This document shows, piece by piece, positions 23,419 to 32,903 of a stretch of DNA of 64,000 bases. Every line of letters starts with the position of its first letter. Within the stretch, counting starts at the first letter, position 1. The notes below the pieces were generated by a model. It made no database searches. It had not been told where the DNA came from and saw only the letters and a list, made by a program, of their open reading frames with translations. The position numbers and the translations under genes were made by a program. The stretch is taken from the NCBI GenBank assembly GCA_018057825.1, contig JAGPCY010000011.1, positions 62,001 through 126,000 of the forward strand. Reading direction: 5' to 3'. This DNA comes from Kofleriaceae bacterium (lineage in GTDB: Bacteria; Myxococcota_A; Polyangia; Haliangiales; Haliangiaceae).

Positions 23419-25410
23419 ATGGCCGCTGACCACAACAGCTTCGCGAACCTCATCTGGCAGATCGCCGACCTCCTTCGCGGCCCGTACCGGCCGCCGCAGT
23501 ACGAGCGCGTGATGCTGCCGATGACGGTGCTGCGGCGCTTCGACTGCGTCCTCGCTGGGACCAAGGCCAAGGTGGTCGCGGCCCACGACAAGCACAAGGG
23601 CGGCAAGCTCGCCGGCGAGGCCCTCGACACCACGCTGAACAAGGTCGCGGGCCAGCGCTTTCACAACCGCTCGCCGCTCGACTTCGCGAAGCTGAAGGGC
23701 GACCCCGACCACATCAACAAGCACCTGGTCAGCTACATCAAGGGCTTCTCGACCAACGTCCAGCGCATCTTCGAGTACTTCGAGTTCGAGGCCGAGATCG
23801 AGAAGATGCACGAGGCGAACATCCTCTACCTCGTGGTCGGCAAGTTCGCCGACGTCGACCTCCACCCGTCGAGCGTGCCGAACGAGCAGATGGGGCTCAT
23901 CTTCGAGAACCTCATCCGCCGCTTCAACGAACTCGCGAACGAGACGGCCGGCGATCACTTCACGCCCCGTGAGGTGATCCGCCTCATGGTCAACCTGCTC
24001 TTCATCCACGACGACAAGCTGCTCGCCACGGCTGGCACGGTGCGCAAGCTCCTCGACCCGGCGTGCGGCACCGGCGGCATGCTGGCCGAGGCGCAGCGCT
24101 ATCTGCGCGAGCACAACACCGAGGCGAAGCTCTACGCCTACGGGCAGGACTACAACAAGCGCGCCTTCGCCACGGCGGCCTCCGACATGCTCATGAAGGA
24201 GGTGAGCCACAACGGTGGCGGCGACAACGTCCGCTTCGGCGACATCTTCACCGACGACCAGTTCCCGTCTGAGACCTTCGACTACTTTCTCAGCAACCCG
24301 CCCTTCGGCGTCGACTGGAAGAAGCAGCAGAAGGAGGTCCAGCGAGAGCACGACAAGGACGGCCTCGCCGGCCGGTTCGGCGCCGGCCTGCCGCGGGTGA
24401 ACGACGGCGCGCTCTTGTTCTTGCAGCACATGTGGAGCAAGCGCGAGGACGTGAAGCCGAAGGAGCACAAGGAGGGATCGCGGCTCGCGATCGTCTTCTC
24501 CGGCTCCCCCATGTTCACCGGCGGCGCCGGCTCCGGCGAGAGCGACATCCGCAAGTGGCTCCTCGCGAACGACTGGCTCGAGGCCATCGTCGCGTTGCCG
24601 GAGTCGATGTTCTACAACACCGGCATCGGCACCTACGTCTGGGTCGTCACCAACCGCAAGGAGGAGCGGCGCAAGGGCAAGGTGCAGCTCGTCGACGCGC
24701 GCGACGTGTGGACCCCGGGCGGCAGCGAGGACAGTAAGCGCAGCCTGGGCGACAAACGGCGGCATATGACCAGCGCGCAGATCGACGAGGTCGTGCGCCT
24801 GTACGGCAGGTTCGAGGAGGGGCCGCGGTCCAAGATCTTCGCCAACGCCGACTTCGGCTACACCCGCGTCACCATCGAGCGCCCGCTGCGTCTGCGCTAC
24901 CAGATGACGACCGAGGACAAGGCGCGCTTCCTCGACGCCTGCCCGCATCTGCTCGACGACGTGAAGGCCATCGACAAGGCGCTGGGCCGGGATCCGCGCC
25001 TGGATTGGCCGGCGACGTGGGACGAGATCGAAGCGCTCCTGAAGAAGCGCAAGAGCCGCTGGAAGGGCTCCGAGCAGAAGCTCTTTCGCGCGGTGTTCAC
25101 GCAGCGCGACGCGAAGGCCGAGCCCGTGCCCGAGGGCGGCGGAGACCAGGGCTTCGAGGCGGACGCGGAGCTGCGCGACTTTGAGAACGTGCCGCTCACA
25201 GAGGACATCGACGACTATTTCGACCGCGAGGTGAAGCCGCACGTGCCGGACGCGTGGATGGATCGCAGCAAGGACAAGGTCGGGTACGAGATCAACTTCA
25301 ATCGGTATTTCTACGTGTTCACGCCCCCGAGACCCCTCGCCGTGATCGACGCTGAACTGCACGACGCGGAGAGCGAGGTTGTACGACTCCTGGGACAGGT
25401 GACGAGATGA
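23419..25410 (+). CDS. hsdM: Type I restriction-modification methyltransferase subunit
   Basis: 663 residues. The N-terminal HsdM_N helical domain (about 8-150; LIWQIADLLRGPYRP) precedes an N6-adenine methyltransferase domain. SAM-binding motif I is DPACGTGG near residue 213 and catalytic motif IV is SNPPFG near 292. The C-terminal about 170 residues form the extended tail seen in longer HsdM subunits. It methylates adenine at the target chosen by HsdS and is needed for restriction by the R2M2S complex. It heads a six-gene set, each joined to the next by a 4-base overlap (ATGA with hsdS). The start ATG 23419 lacks a strong Shine-Dalgarno sequence (only GGGG 9 bases away). Confidence 0.95.
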   Translation: MAADHNSFANLIWQIADLLRGPYRPPQYERVMLPMTVLRRFDCVLAGTKAKVVAAHDKHKGGKLAGEALDTTLNKVAGQRFHNRSPLDFAKLKGDPDHINKHLVSYIKGFSTNVQRIFEYFEFEAEIEKMHEANILYLVVGKFADVDLHPSSVPNEQMGLIFENLIRRFNELANETAGDHFTPREVIRLMVNLLFIHDDKLLATAGTVRKLLDPACGTGGMLAEAQRYLREHNTEAKLYAYGQDYNKRAFATAASDMLMKEVSHNGGGDNVRFGDIFTDDQFPSETFDYFLSNPPFGVDWKKQQKEVQREHDKDGLAGRFGAGLPRVNDGALLFLQHMWSKREDVKPKEHKEGSRLAIVFSGSPMFTGGAGSGESDIRKWLLANDWLEAIVALPESMFYNTGIGTYVWVVTNRKEERRKGKVQLVDARDVWTPGGSEDSKRSLGDKRRHMTSAQIDEVVRLYGRFEEGPRSKIFANADFGYTRVTIERPLRLRYQMTTEDKARFLDACPHLLDDVKAIDKALGRDPRLDWPATWDEIEALLKKRKSRWKGSEQKLFRAVFTQRDAKAEPVPEGGGDQGFEADAELRDFENVPLTEDIDDYFDREVKPHVPDAWMDRSKDKVGYEINFNRYFYVFTPPRPLAVIDAELHDAESEVVRLLGQVTR

Positions 25411-26705
25411 CGGCTCGGCGCGAAGCGCCGCTCGCGGTGCCGTGGCTTGGAAACCTCCGCGCGAACTGGCCTCTTGTGCCGCTGCGATACTTGGTGCGCT
25501 TTCTGAGTGGTGGAACCCCTGACAAGGGCAACGCCGACTTCTGGTCCGGCGGGACAATCCCTTGGGTGTCCCCGAAAGACATGAAGGTCGATCGAATTCG
25601 CGACTCTGAGGACCATATCACGGAGGCGGCGCTAGACAGCAGTGCGACTCAGGTTGTGCCAGTTGGGAGTGTGCTCGTCGTCGTTCGCGGGATGATCCTC
25701 GCCCACACCCTTCCTGTCGCCGTGACGGTCGGCTCAGTAACGATCAACCAGGACATCAAGGCACTCGTGTGTGGCGAGCGCATCATGCCGGAGTTCCTTC
25801 ACGCCGTCCTGGCCGGCCAAGCTGAATGGCTTCTGTCGCAAGCGGACTCATCCGCGCACGGCACGAAGAAGCTCGAGACCGAAGTCCTGCAACGCTTTGA
25901 GGTGCCCTGTCCGCCTCTTCAACAGCAGCGACGCATCGTCGCGACGATGCAGGCACAGGCAATGCGTCTGGACGAGGTTGCCGCCGCGAAGCAGCGGCTG
26001 CTCGACCTGCTCGTCGAGAAGCGCAAGGCGATCATTGCAACCGCCGTCACGCGCGGGCTCGACCCGCAGGTGAATCTGCGCGACTCCGGCGTCCCTTGGC
26101 TGGGCGAGATCCCGGTGCGTTGGGAGAGCGAGCGCGCGCGCTGGCTATTCCGCGAGCGTGACGTGCGCTCGACGACCGGCGACGAGGAGATGCTCACCGT
26201 CTCGCACCTCACGGGTGTCACGCCTCGGTCCGAGAAGGAGGTCAACATGTTCGAGGCGGAGACGAACGAGGGCTACAAGCTCTGCGAGCCCGGTGACCTC
26301 GTGATCAACACGCTCTGGGCGTGGATGGGCGCGATGGGCACCGCGCCGGTGAAGGGCATCGTCAGCCCCGCCTACAACGTCTACGAGCCCTGCCCGCGCT
26401 TCGAGCCCACCTATATCGATGCGCTCGTCCGCCTCCCGGTGTTCGCCCAAGAGGTGACGCGTTACTCGAAGGGCGTCTGGTCCTCGCGTCTTCGCCTCTA
26501 CCCCGAGGGCTTCTTCGAGGTGTACCTTCCAGTGCCGCCGCTGGACGAGCAGCGCGCCATCGTCTCCCACATCGCGCGCGAGACCGCCAAGCTCGATGCC
26601 GTCCGGGCCGCGACCGAGCGCACGATCGCCCTGCTCAAGGAGCGCCGCTCCGCGCTCATCGCCGCCGCCGTGACCGGCCAGCTCGAGGTAGGATCGGCCG
26701 CATGA
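25407..26705 (+). CDS. hsdS: Type I restriction-modification specificity subunit
   Basis: 432 residues with two target-recognition domains. Each ends in the conserved coiled-coil spacer: PPLQQQRRIVATMQ...LLDLLVEKRKAII near residues 170-215, and PPLDEQRAIVSHIA...IALLKERRSALI near 373-425. The TRDs start with typical motifs (FLSGGTPDKGN and a WLGEIPVRW block). Together they determine the bipartite recognition sequence. TRD1 DNA is visibly less GC-rich than TRD2 and the flanking genes, consistent with domain exchange. ATGA overlaps join it to hsdM and to the ImmA gene. Confidence 0.93.
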   Translation: MTARREAPLAVPWLGNLRANWPLVPLRYLVRFLSGGTPDKGNADFWSGGTIPWVSPKDMKVDRIRDSEDHITEAALDSSATQVVPVGSVLVVVRGMILAHTLPVAVTVGSVTINQDIKALVCGERIMPEFLHAVLAGQAEWLLSQADSSAHGTKKLETEVLQRFEVPCPPLQQQRRIVATMQAQAMRLDEVAAAKQRLLDLLVEKRKAIIATAVTRGLDPQVNLRDSGVPWLGEIPVRWESERARWLFRERDVRSTTGDEEMLTVSHLTGVTPRSEKEVNMFEAETNEGYKLCEPGDLVINTLWAWMGAMGTAPVKGIVSPAYNVYEPCPRFEPTYIDALVRLPVFAQEVTRYSKGVWSSRLRLYPEGFFEVYLPVPPLDEQRAIVSHIARETAKLDAVRAATERTIALLKERRSALIAAAVTGQLEVGSAA

Positions 26706-27835
26706 TGCGTGTGCCGGTCAAGCCGGAGCTGCTGCGCTGGGCCTGCGAGCGCTCGCGCGTGCCGCAGCCGCGTTTGCACCATCGGTTTCCGAAGCTCCCC
26801 GCCTGGGTGCGCGGGGATGACCAACCGACAGTCAAGCAGCTCGAGGCCTTCGCCAACGCCACGCACGTGCCCTTCGGCTACCTCTTCCTTCCCGAAGCGC
26901 CCGAGGAGCCTCTCCCGCTGGCCGACTTTCGCGAGCGCCAGCCGGGACCGCCATCGGGCGATCTGCTCGATACGATCTACGCCGCACAGCGCCGTCAGGA
27001 CTGGTCTCGCGAGTACGCGACCACGGAGCGCCTCGAACCCGTCGCGTGGATCGGAAGCGAGACCCTCCAGTCCCCGCCCGCCGCGGCGGCGACGCGGCTG
27101 CGCGCGCTGCTCGACTTCGAGGCGGAAGGCCGCGCCCAGTACCCCACCTGGCAGGCAGCGACCAAGGCGCTGGCGGATCGAATGCAGCACATCGGGGTGT
27201 TGCTCTCGGTCAACGGGGTGGTCGGCGCCAACACCCAACGCAAGCTCGCCCCGGGGGAATTTCGCGGCTTCTCGCTGGTGGACGAGCGTGCGCCGCTGGT
27301 GTTCGTGAACGGCGCGGATCAGCCGGCCGCGCATGCCTTCACCCTGTGCCACGAGCTGGCTCACCTCGCCCTCGGGCAGGCCGGTCTGTCGAACGAAGAC
27401 CTTGGCGAGTTTCGCCACGGACGCGTGGAGGCGTGGTGCGATGCGGTCGCCTCGGAGTTCCTCGCCCCGAGCGATCAAGTCGCCACCGCGCGCGACGACC
27501 TCGGCGTGGAGCGCGCCGCGCGCGAGCTGACGCGCGTCCTGCGCGTGTCGCCGCTGATCGCCGTCCGGCGCGTCGCCGAGCGCTCGGCGCTACCGCCCGC
27601 GACCTTCGACCGCTGCTATCGCCGCGCGGTCGAGTCGCTGCCGGCGCCGAAGCCCAGCGGCGGCGGCGACTACTACGCCCTCGCGCTCCGGCGCATCGGT
27701 CGGCGTTTCGCCCGCGACGTCATCGCCAGCGCGCTCGAGGGCAACACGACCTACCACGAGGCCTTCCGCCTGCTCGGCGTCCGCAACAGCGCCACCTTCG
27801 CCAAGCTCTCGAGCCATCTAGGCCTCGCCCCATGA
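26702..27835 (+). CDS. ImmA/IrrE-type metallopeptidase with N-terminal HTH-like region (antitoxin-like)
   Basis: 377 residues. The N-terminal about 60 residues (LRWACERSRVP, then a QPTVKQLEAFANATHVPFGYLF segment) match the HTH-like leader found before COG2856 domains. The zinc-peptidase motif HELAHL is at 217-222, with a downstream Glu in EAWCDAVASEFLAP as the likely third ligand. The C-terminal about 110 residues are helical. IrrE/ImmA proteins cleave repressors in response to DNA damage or induction; fused Xre-ImmA proteins act as antitoxins for adjacent toxins. Here the next gene is a PIN-like toxin candidate, so it is probably an antitoxin or regulator embedded in the restriction operon. 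The start overlaps hsdS (ATGA); a second ATG follows at once. Confidence 0.85.
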   Translation: MMRVPVKPELLRWACERSRVPQPRLHHRFPKLPAWVRGDDQPTVKQLEAFANATHVPFGYLFLPEAPEEPLPLADFRERQPGPPSGDLLDTIYAAQRRQDWSREYATTERLEPVAWIGSETLQSPPAAAATRLRALLDFEAEGRAQYPTWQAATKALADRMQHIGVLLSVNGVVGANTQRKLAPGEFRGFSLVDERAPLVFVNGADQPAAHAFTLCHELAHLALGQAGLSNEDLGEFRHGRVEAWCDAVASEFLAPSDQVATARDDLGVERAARELTRVLRVSPLIAVRRVAERSALPPATFDRCYRRAVESLPAPKPSGGGDYYALALRRIGRRFARDVIASALEGNTTYHEAFRLLGVRNSATFAKLSSHLGLAP

Positions 27836-28323
27836 CCTGGCTGCTCGACACCAACGTCTTCATTCAGGCCGCGAGGCGCGAGTACGGCCTCGACTTCTGT
27901 CCGGCGTTCTGGGCGTGGCTCATCGCCGCGAACCGCGGCGGCAAGGTCCATAGCCTGGACAAGGTGCTCGGCGAGCTGCCCCCAGGCGACGACGTCGGCA
28001 ACTGGGCAGCCGCCCGCGGCAGCGGGTTCTTCTTGCCGCTCCAGCCAGCGGACCTGGCGTCTCTCACGGCCGTCGCGGCCTGGGCGCGTTCTGGCGCCTT
28101 CACGGCGGCGGGCGCGACCGAGTTCCTCAGCGTCGCTGACTCACAGCTCGTCGCCGTCGCCCACGCGCGCAAGCTCACGGTCGTGACGCACGAAGTGCCC
28201 GCGAACTCGAGCCAGCGGATCAAGGTGCCGAACGCGTGTATCGCGCTTGGTGCGGCGTATGTGAGTCCCTACGAGATGTTGCGCAGGGAGCGGGCCCGCT
28301 TCGTCCTGGGGAGGGCGACATGA
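27832..28323 (+). CDS. DUF4411 PIN-like ribonuclease domain protein (toxin candidate)
   Basis: 163 residues. The start WLLDTNVFIQA gives the first PIN acidic residue. Further acidic positions fall in the SLDKVLGELPPGDD segment, in VADSQLVAVAHARKLTVVTHE (the usual second-half D-x-x-x-A-A-x-A pattern) and near the C-terminal PNAC. DUF4411 is a PIN-fold family often encoded after ImmA/IrrE genes, and PIN toxins are Mg-dependent RNases. ATGA overlaps on both sides make it inseparable from the operon. Toxicity and cleavage target are inferred from family and context. Confidence 0.82.
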   Translation: MTWLLDTNVFIQAARREYGLDFCPAFWAWLIAANRGGKVHSLDKVLGELPPGDDVGNWAAARGSGFFLPLQPADLASLTAVAAWARSGAFTAAGATEFLSVADSQLVAVAHARKLTVVTHEVPANSSQRIKVPNACIALGAAYVSPYEMLRRERARFVLGRAT

Positions 28324-28646
28324 CGGACCCGCGGCCGCTGGCAGGCGAGCTGATCCTCTACCACTCCGATGCTGACGCCGTGCGCGTCGAGGTGCTGCAC
28401 GAGTCAGAGACCTTCTGGCTCGACCAGCGGCGCAGTACCGAGCTGCTCGGCGTCGACGCCCAGACGGTCAGCGAGCATCGCCGCAACGTGTACGCAAGCC
28501 GCGAGCTATCGGAGGAGGCAACCATCCGGGAAACCTGGATAGTTCGAAGCGAGGGGAATCGCGAGGTTGTGCGCGAGGTCAGGGACTACGCTGAGGTCAA
28601 CCGCCTCGAGTCGAAGCGGCCCAGGGAGCGGAAGGAAGCGCCGTGA
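28320..28646 (+). CDS. Truncated RhuM-family protein (N-terminal domain only)
   Basis: 108 residues against about 300-340 in full-length RhuM proteins. The N-terminal signature is present: [35 protein letters not shown], a VSEHRRNVY helix-turn-helix-like stretch and [11 protein letters not shown]. The frame ends just where the family normally reads FYNLDxIIxVGYRV, here replaced by a charged tail ([13 protein letters not shown]). Start (ATGA) and stop (GTGA) overlaps with neighbours are intact, so the short form is integrated in the operon rather than simply broken. RhuM genes are common inside type I restriction loci and have no settled function; the remaining part could be a small DNA-binding regulator. 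Confidence 0.7.
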   Translation: MTDPRPLAGELILYHSDADAVRVEVLHESETFWLDQRRSTELLGVDAQTVSEHRRNVYASRELSEEATIRETWIVRSEGNREVVREVRDYAEVNRLESKRPRERKEAP

Positions 28647-31600
28647 CGAGCACGTCCCGACACTCCGAGGCCGCGTTCGAGACTGTCATCGAGCACCACC
28701 TCCTCGGGCACGGCTACGTCGCCGTCGCGCGCGACGGCTTCGATCGCGAGCGCGCCATCTTCCCGGCCGTGGTCCTCGACTTCATCAAGGACACCCAGCC
28801 GAAGGAGTGGGCGAAGCTCGAGGCCCTGCACGGGCCGAAGACGGGCCAGCAGGTCCTCACCGACCTCTGCAAGTGGATGGACGCGAACGGCTCGCTCGCG
28901 ACCCTGCGCCACGGGTTCAAGTGCTACGGGCGTACGCTCTTCGTCGCCTACTTCAAGGCCGCGCACGAGCTCAACCCCGAGCTCGAGGCGGGCTACGCCA
29001 AGAACCGCCTCGGCCTGACGCGCCAGCTCCGCTTCTCGACGCGCTCCGAGAAGTCACTCGACGTCACGGTCAGCCTGAACGGCATCCCCATCGCGACGCT
29101 GGAGCTGAAGAACGCGATGACCGGGCAGACGGTCGAGCACGCTCGGCGGCAGTACAAGCAGGACCGCGACCCGCGCGAGCCGATCTTCGAGTTCAAGAAG
29201 CGGACGCTCGTGCACTTCGCGGTCGACACCGACACCGTGCTCATGACGACGCGCCTGGCCGGCAGCGCCACCCACTTCCTGCCGTTCAACCAGGGCGATG
29301 GCGGCGGGGCAGGCAACCCGGCCGATCCGCAGGGCCGGAGCTACCGCACCGCCTACCTGTGGGAAGAGGTGCTCGCCCGGGACAGCCTCCTCGACCTCCT
29401 GGCGCGCTTCCTCCATCTCCAGGTCGACGAGAAACGCGACGATCAGGGCCGCAAGGTGAAGACCGAGCAGATGGTCTTTCCGCGCTACCACCAGCTCGAG
29501 GCGGTGCGGCTCCTGGTGGAGTCCGCGCGCAGCGAAGGCCCGGGGCACAACTACCTCGTCGAGCATTCGGCCGGCAGCGGCAAGAGCAACACGATCGCCT
29601 GGCTCACGCATCGGCTCGCGTCGCTGCACGACGACCGCAACCGGCGGGTCTTCGACAGCGTCATCGTGGTCACCGATCGCGTGGTGCTCGACCAGCAGCT
29701 CCAGGACAACATCTACCAGTTCGAGCACAAGCGCGGCGTGGTGCAGAGGATCGATGAGCGCTCGCGCCAGCTCGCCGAGGCGCTCGAGAGCGCCGTGCCG
29801 ATCATCATCACGACGCTGCAGAAGTTCCCCTTCGTGTCACGTCAGCTCGTCAAGATGGCCGAGGAGCGCGGGGAGGCCGGCGCCGGGACGCTCCAGACCC
29901 GGCGGTGCGCGGTCGTCATCGACGAGGCGCACAGCTCCCAGGGCGGCGAGACGGCGACGGATCTGAAGGAGGTGCTCGGCGGCGAGGCGCTCCGCCAGGA
30001 GGCGCAGCGGCGGGCCGCCGAGGAGGGCCGAGCGGATCTCGAGGAGCTGTTCCGCAGCATGGCCAAGCGCGGCCAGCAGGCCAACCTGAGCTTCTTCGCC
30101 TTCACGGCCACGCCGAAGCAGAAGACGTTCGCGGTGTTCGGGCGCGACGGTCAAGCCGCGCACCGCTACACGATGCGGCAGGCGATCGAAGAGGGCTTCA
30201 TCCTCGACGTGCTGAAGAGCTACACGACGTACGCGACGTACTTTCGGCTGCTGAAGTCATGCGAGGACGATCCGAACGTCGAGCGCAAGCAGGCGGCGCG
30301 CGCGCTGGCCCGGTTCCTCAAGCTCCATCCGCACAACATCGCCCAGAAGACCGAGGTGATGGTCGAGCACTTCCACGCCGTCACCCGCCACAAGATCGGC
30401 GGGCGCGCGAAGGCGATGGTGGTGACCGGCTCACGCCTCGAGGCCGTTCGCTACAAGCAGGGCTTTGACAAGTACATCAAGGAGAAGGGCTACCCGATCA
30501 AGTCGCTGGTGGCCTTCTCTGGCGCGGTGCAGGACGACAAGGTGGCCGACGTCTCGTACACCGAGGAGGCGATGAACGGCGGGCTCCGCGAGAAGGAGCT
30601 GCCCGAGCGGTTCGCCTCGCCCGAGTACCAGGTGCTCCTGGTCGCGGAGAAGTACCAGACCGGGTTCGATCAGCCGCTCCTGCACACGATGTACGTGGAC
30701 AAGCGCCTCGCCGGAATCCAGGCAGTGCAGACGCTGTCGCGGTTGAATCGCATCCACCCGCTCAAGGAGGACACCTTCGTCCTCGACTTCGTGAACGACC
30801 GCGACGAGATCCGCGAGGCGCTCAAGACCTACTACGAGGGCGCGGAGGTCGGCGAGGAGGTCGACCCGGCGCGGCTCTACGCCATCAAGGGGGAGCTCGA
30901 CGCAGCCGGCATCTACCTCGACGAGGAGGTCGCGCGTTTCTCCGAGGTGTACTTCAAGGCCAAGCAGAGGCAGAGCGCCCTCGACCATCAGGCGATGAAC
31001 GCGGCGCTCGATCCTGCGGTCTCTCGTTTCAAGGCGCGCTCCGACGAGAGCCCCGGCGAGGCCGAGCTGTGGCGGGGAAAGCTCCAGGCGTTCCAGAACC
31101 TGTACGGCTTCCTCAGCCAGGTGATCCCGTACCAGGACTCGGACCTCGAGCGCCTCTACGTGTTCGTGCGTCATCTCATGATGAAGCTCCCGCGCCGGGC
31201 CAGCGGCGCGGCCTACCAGTTCGATGACGAGGTCAAGCTCGAGTACTACCGGCTCCAGAAGATCAGCGAGGGGTCCATCGCGCTCAAGGACGGCGAGGCG
31301 CGGAAGCTCGATGGTCCGGCCGAGGTGGGCAGTGGCGCGCTGCGCGAGCAGCCGGTGCCGTTGTCGCAGCTCATCGACGTCGTCAATGAACGCTTCGGGA
31401 CCGACTTCAACCAGGCCGATCAGCTCTTCTTCGACCAGATCGTCGAGACGGCGCTGGGCGACGACGGCTTGCGGCGCGCGGCGGCTGTGAACCCGGGCGA
31501 CAAGTTCGAGCTGCTCTTCAAGAACGTGCTCGAGCGGCTCTTCGTCGACCGCATGGACCAGAACGAGGACATCTTCGTTCGCTACATGAACGACGCGGCC

Positions 31601-32197
31601 TTCCAGAGGGTGGTGACGTCCTGGATGGCCGAGGAGGCGTATCGGCGCCTGCGCGCCAAGGATGGCTCACCGCAGACTGCGGCGCCGCCGAAGCTGCGAC
31701 GGGTCGAGGCAGCCGTGAGCGACCGGTACGTGACGTGTGTGCCGCTCGTCCCGCTCAAGGCGGCGGCCGGCGCGTTCAGCGATCCCCAGCACGTCGTCGA
31801 TGACGACGTCGAGTGGGTCGAGGTGGACAGCGAGCGCCGGCTACGCCCGGGCATGTTCGTCGCGCAGGTCGTCGGGCATTCGATGGAGCCTGGCATCGAG
31901 GACGGCGCATACTGCCTCTTCGCTGCTCCGGTGACGGGGTCGCGCCAGGGCCGCACCGTGCTCGTCCAGCTCCGCGACGCGACCGACCCCGAGACCGGGC
32001 ACCGCTACACCGTGAAGCGCTACGACAGCGAGAAGGCCCGCGCCGGCGACTCGTGGCGGCACACGAAGATCACGCTGAGGCCGACCAACCCGGACTACGC
32101 GCCCATCGTGCTCGTTGACGCGGACGAGGATGCGGTCCAGGTGATCGCCGAGCTCGTCGAGGTGCTCGGCGCCGAAGGACCATCCCGGGGGACCTGA
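28643..32197 (+). CDS. hsdR: Type I restriction endonuclease HsdR fused to a C-terminal S24/LexA-like peptidase
   Basis: 1184 residues, GTG start preceded by GGAAGGAA. The N-terminal nuclease domain has [20 protein letters not shown], fitting the D...ExK core. The SF2 translocase follows: Walker [14 protein letters not shown]-box [17 protein letters not shown], and [11 protein letters not shown] (motif VI), then a helical region to about 1015. Residues about 1025-1184 are not normal for HsdR: GHSMEP (Ser1080) and YTVKRY (Lys1125) form the Ser-Lys pair of S24/LexA peptidases, with an Ala1042-Gly1043 bond placed as in LexA cleavage sites. This suggests self-cleavage or ligand-triggered control of the R subunit. 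It is the last gene of the coupled operon. Confidence 0.93.
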   Translation: MTSTSRHSEAAFETVIEHHLLGHGYVAVARDGFDRERAIFPAVVLDFIKDTQPKEWAKLEALHGPKTGQQVLTDLCKWMDANGSLATLRHGFKCYGRTLFVAYFKAAHELNPELEAGYAKNRLGLTRQLRFSTRSEKSLDVTVSLNGIPIATLELKNAMTGQTVEHARRQYKQDRDPREPIFEFKKRTLVHFAVDTDTVLMTTRLAGSATHFLPFNQGDGGGAGNPADPQGRSYRTAYLWEEVLARDSLLDLLARFLHLQVDEKRDDQGRKVKTEQMVFPRYHQLEAVRLLVESARSEGPGHNYLVEHSAGSGKSNTIAWLTHRLASLHDDRNRRVFDSVIVVTDRVVLDQQLQDNIYQFEHKRGVVQRIDERSRQLAEALESAVPIIITTLQKFPFVSRQLVKMAEERGEAGAGTLQTRRCAVVIDEAHSSQGGETATDLKEVLGGEALRQEAQRRAAEEGRADLEELFRSMAKRGQQANLSFFAFTATPKQKTFAVFGRDGQAAHRYTMRQAIEEGFILDVLKSYTTYATYFRLLKSCEDDPNVERKQAARALARFLKLHPHNIAQKTEVMVEHFHAVTRHKIGGRAKAMVVTGSRLEAVRYKQGFDKYIKEKGYPIKSLVAFSGAVQDDKVADVSYTEEAMNGGLREKELPERFASPEYQVLLVAEKYQTGFDQPLLHTMYVDKRLAGIQAVQTLSRLNRIHPLKEDTFVLDFVNDRDEIREALKTYYEGAEVGEEVDPARLYAIKGELDAAGIYLDEEVARFSEVYFKAKQRQSALDHQAMNAALDPAVSRFKARSDESPGEAELWRGKLQAFQNLYGFLSQVIPYQDSDLERLYVFVRHLMMKLPRRASGAAYQFDDEVKLEYYRLQKISEGSIALKDGEARKLDGPAEVGSGALREQPVPLSQLIDVVNERFGTDFNQADQLFFDQIVETALGDDGLRRAAAVNPGDKFELLFKNVLERLFVDRMDQNEDIFVRYMNDAAFQRVVTSWMAEEAYRRLRAKDGSPQTAAPPKLRRVEAAVSDRYVTCVPLVPLKAAAGAFSDPQHVVDDDVEWVEVDSERRLRPGMFVAQVVGHSMEPGIEDGAYCLFAAPVTGSRQGRTVLVQLRDATDPETGHRYTVKRYDSEKARAGDSWRHTKITLRPTNPDYAPIVLVDADEDAVQVIAELVEVLGAEGPSRGT

Positions 32198-32223
32198 TCG
32201 GTCACGTGGCGTCGCGCATCCAG

Positions 32224-32739
32224 TCATGCAGGGGCGTCGCGGGCCAGGCATTCCTGTACGAGCCTTTTCGTCTCCTCAAGGCCACCCGCTGCAAGAAACG
32301 TGCGCAGCTCGTCTAGCCAGGGAGAGACCAGCGCGAGAACCTCCGCTGGGTCGTCGATGAGTGCTGATATCGTGCACGACGGACCGTCGGCGAAGACCAT
32401 CCCATGCCCATCGGCAACGTCTGAGCTCAGCACGACGACGTCGCCCTTCCGATGGCCGTCGATGGAGACGGCCGCCAACTCGTCGGAGACCGGTGATGTG
32501 AGAAAGGCAAGACTAGCGCCGAGCGGGAAGGCGTCGTTGGAATGGAAGTAAATGTAGGGCGTGACCTGCGCCCATTCGTGTTGAACGTCGTCTGCGATCT
32601 GCTGAATCCACGGCCGAATGCGCTCGCCGACCAATGCCATGGAACCAGTGATCTTCATTTTGGCGGTATAGGTTCGGCGGGAACGAGACGGGACTGGTTG
32701 GACGATACGCAGTGTGAAGGTGGTGGTCGAGGGATTCAT
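32224..32739 (-). CDS. Uncharacterised 171-residue protein
   Basis: Start ATG 32739 (MNPSTTTFTLRIVQPV); stop at 32224, converging with hsdR over 26 bases. The sequence looks like a soluble alpha/beta protein (YIYFHSNDAFPLGASLAFL, GDVVVLSSDVADGHGMVF, a LVSPWLDELRTFLAAGG helix) with no signal peptide, membrane segment or recognised motif. Composition is less GC-rich than the chromosome average here, like other island genes. Its start overlaps (ATGA) the end of an upstream frame that is only partly preserved, suggesting it was the second gene of a pair. No function can be proposed. Confidence 0.55.
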   Translation of the reverse strand: MNPSTTTFTLRIVQPVPSRSRRTYTAKMKITGSMALVGERIRPWIQQIADDVQHEWAQVTPYIYFHSNDAFPLGASLAFLTSPVSDELAAVSIDGHRKGDVVVLSSDVADGHGMVFADGPSCTISALIDDPAEVLALVSPWLDELRTFLAAGGLEETKRLVQECLARDAPA

Positions 32740-32903
32740 GCCGCCTCTTGGAAGGCGGCGGCACGGCGGGCGGCGCGCGCCTCGCGCGCGGCCTTGAGCT
32801 TTCGGTCGCGTGCGGCCCAGATGGCGGCAGCGCGGCCGGCCTCGGTGTGCTGGTACCGCCGGCCGCTGTCGCCCAACAACCTCCGCCGGGCGCGCGCGGC
32901 GCT
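32736..32903 (-). pseudogene. 3' remnant of a small gene upstream of the 171-residue protein
   Basis: The minus-strand frame ending at 32736 encodes a credible charged C-terminus (SGRRYQHTEAGRAAAIWAARD, then an Ala/Arg helix ending AAAFQEAA) and overlaps the next start by ATGA. Towards its 5' side, from about 32904 on, the DNA is instead the partial S24 copy on the other strand, so the gene appears to have lost its 5' part when that copy was inserted. Short and uncertain. Confidence 0.3.
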
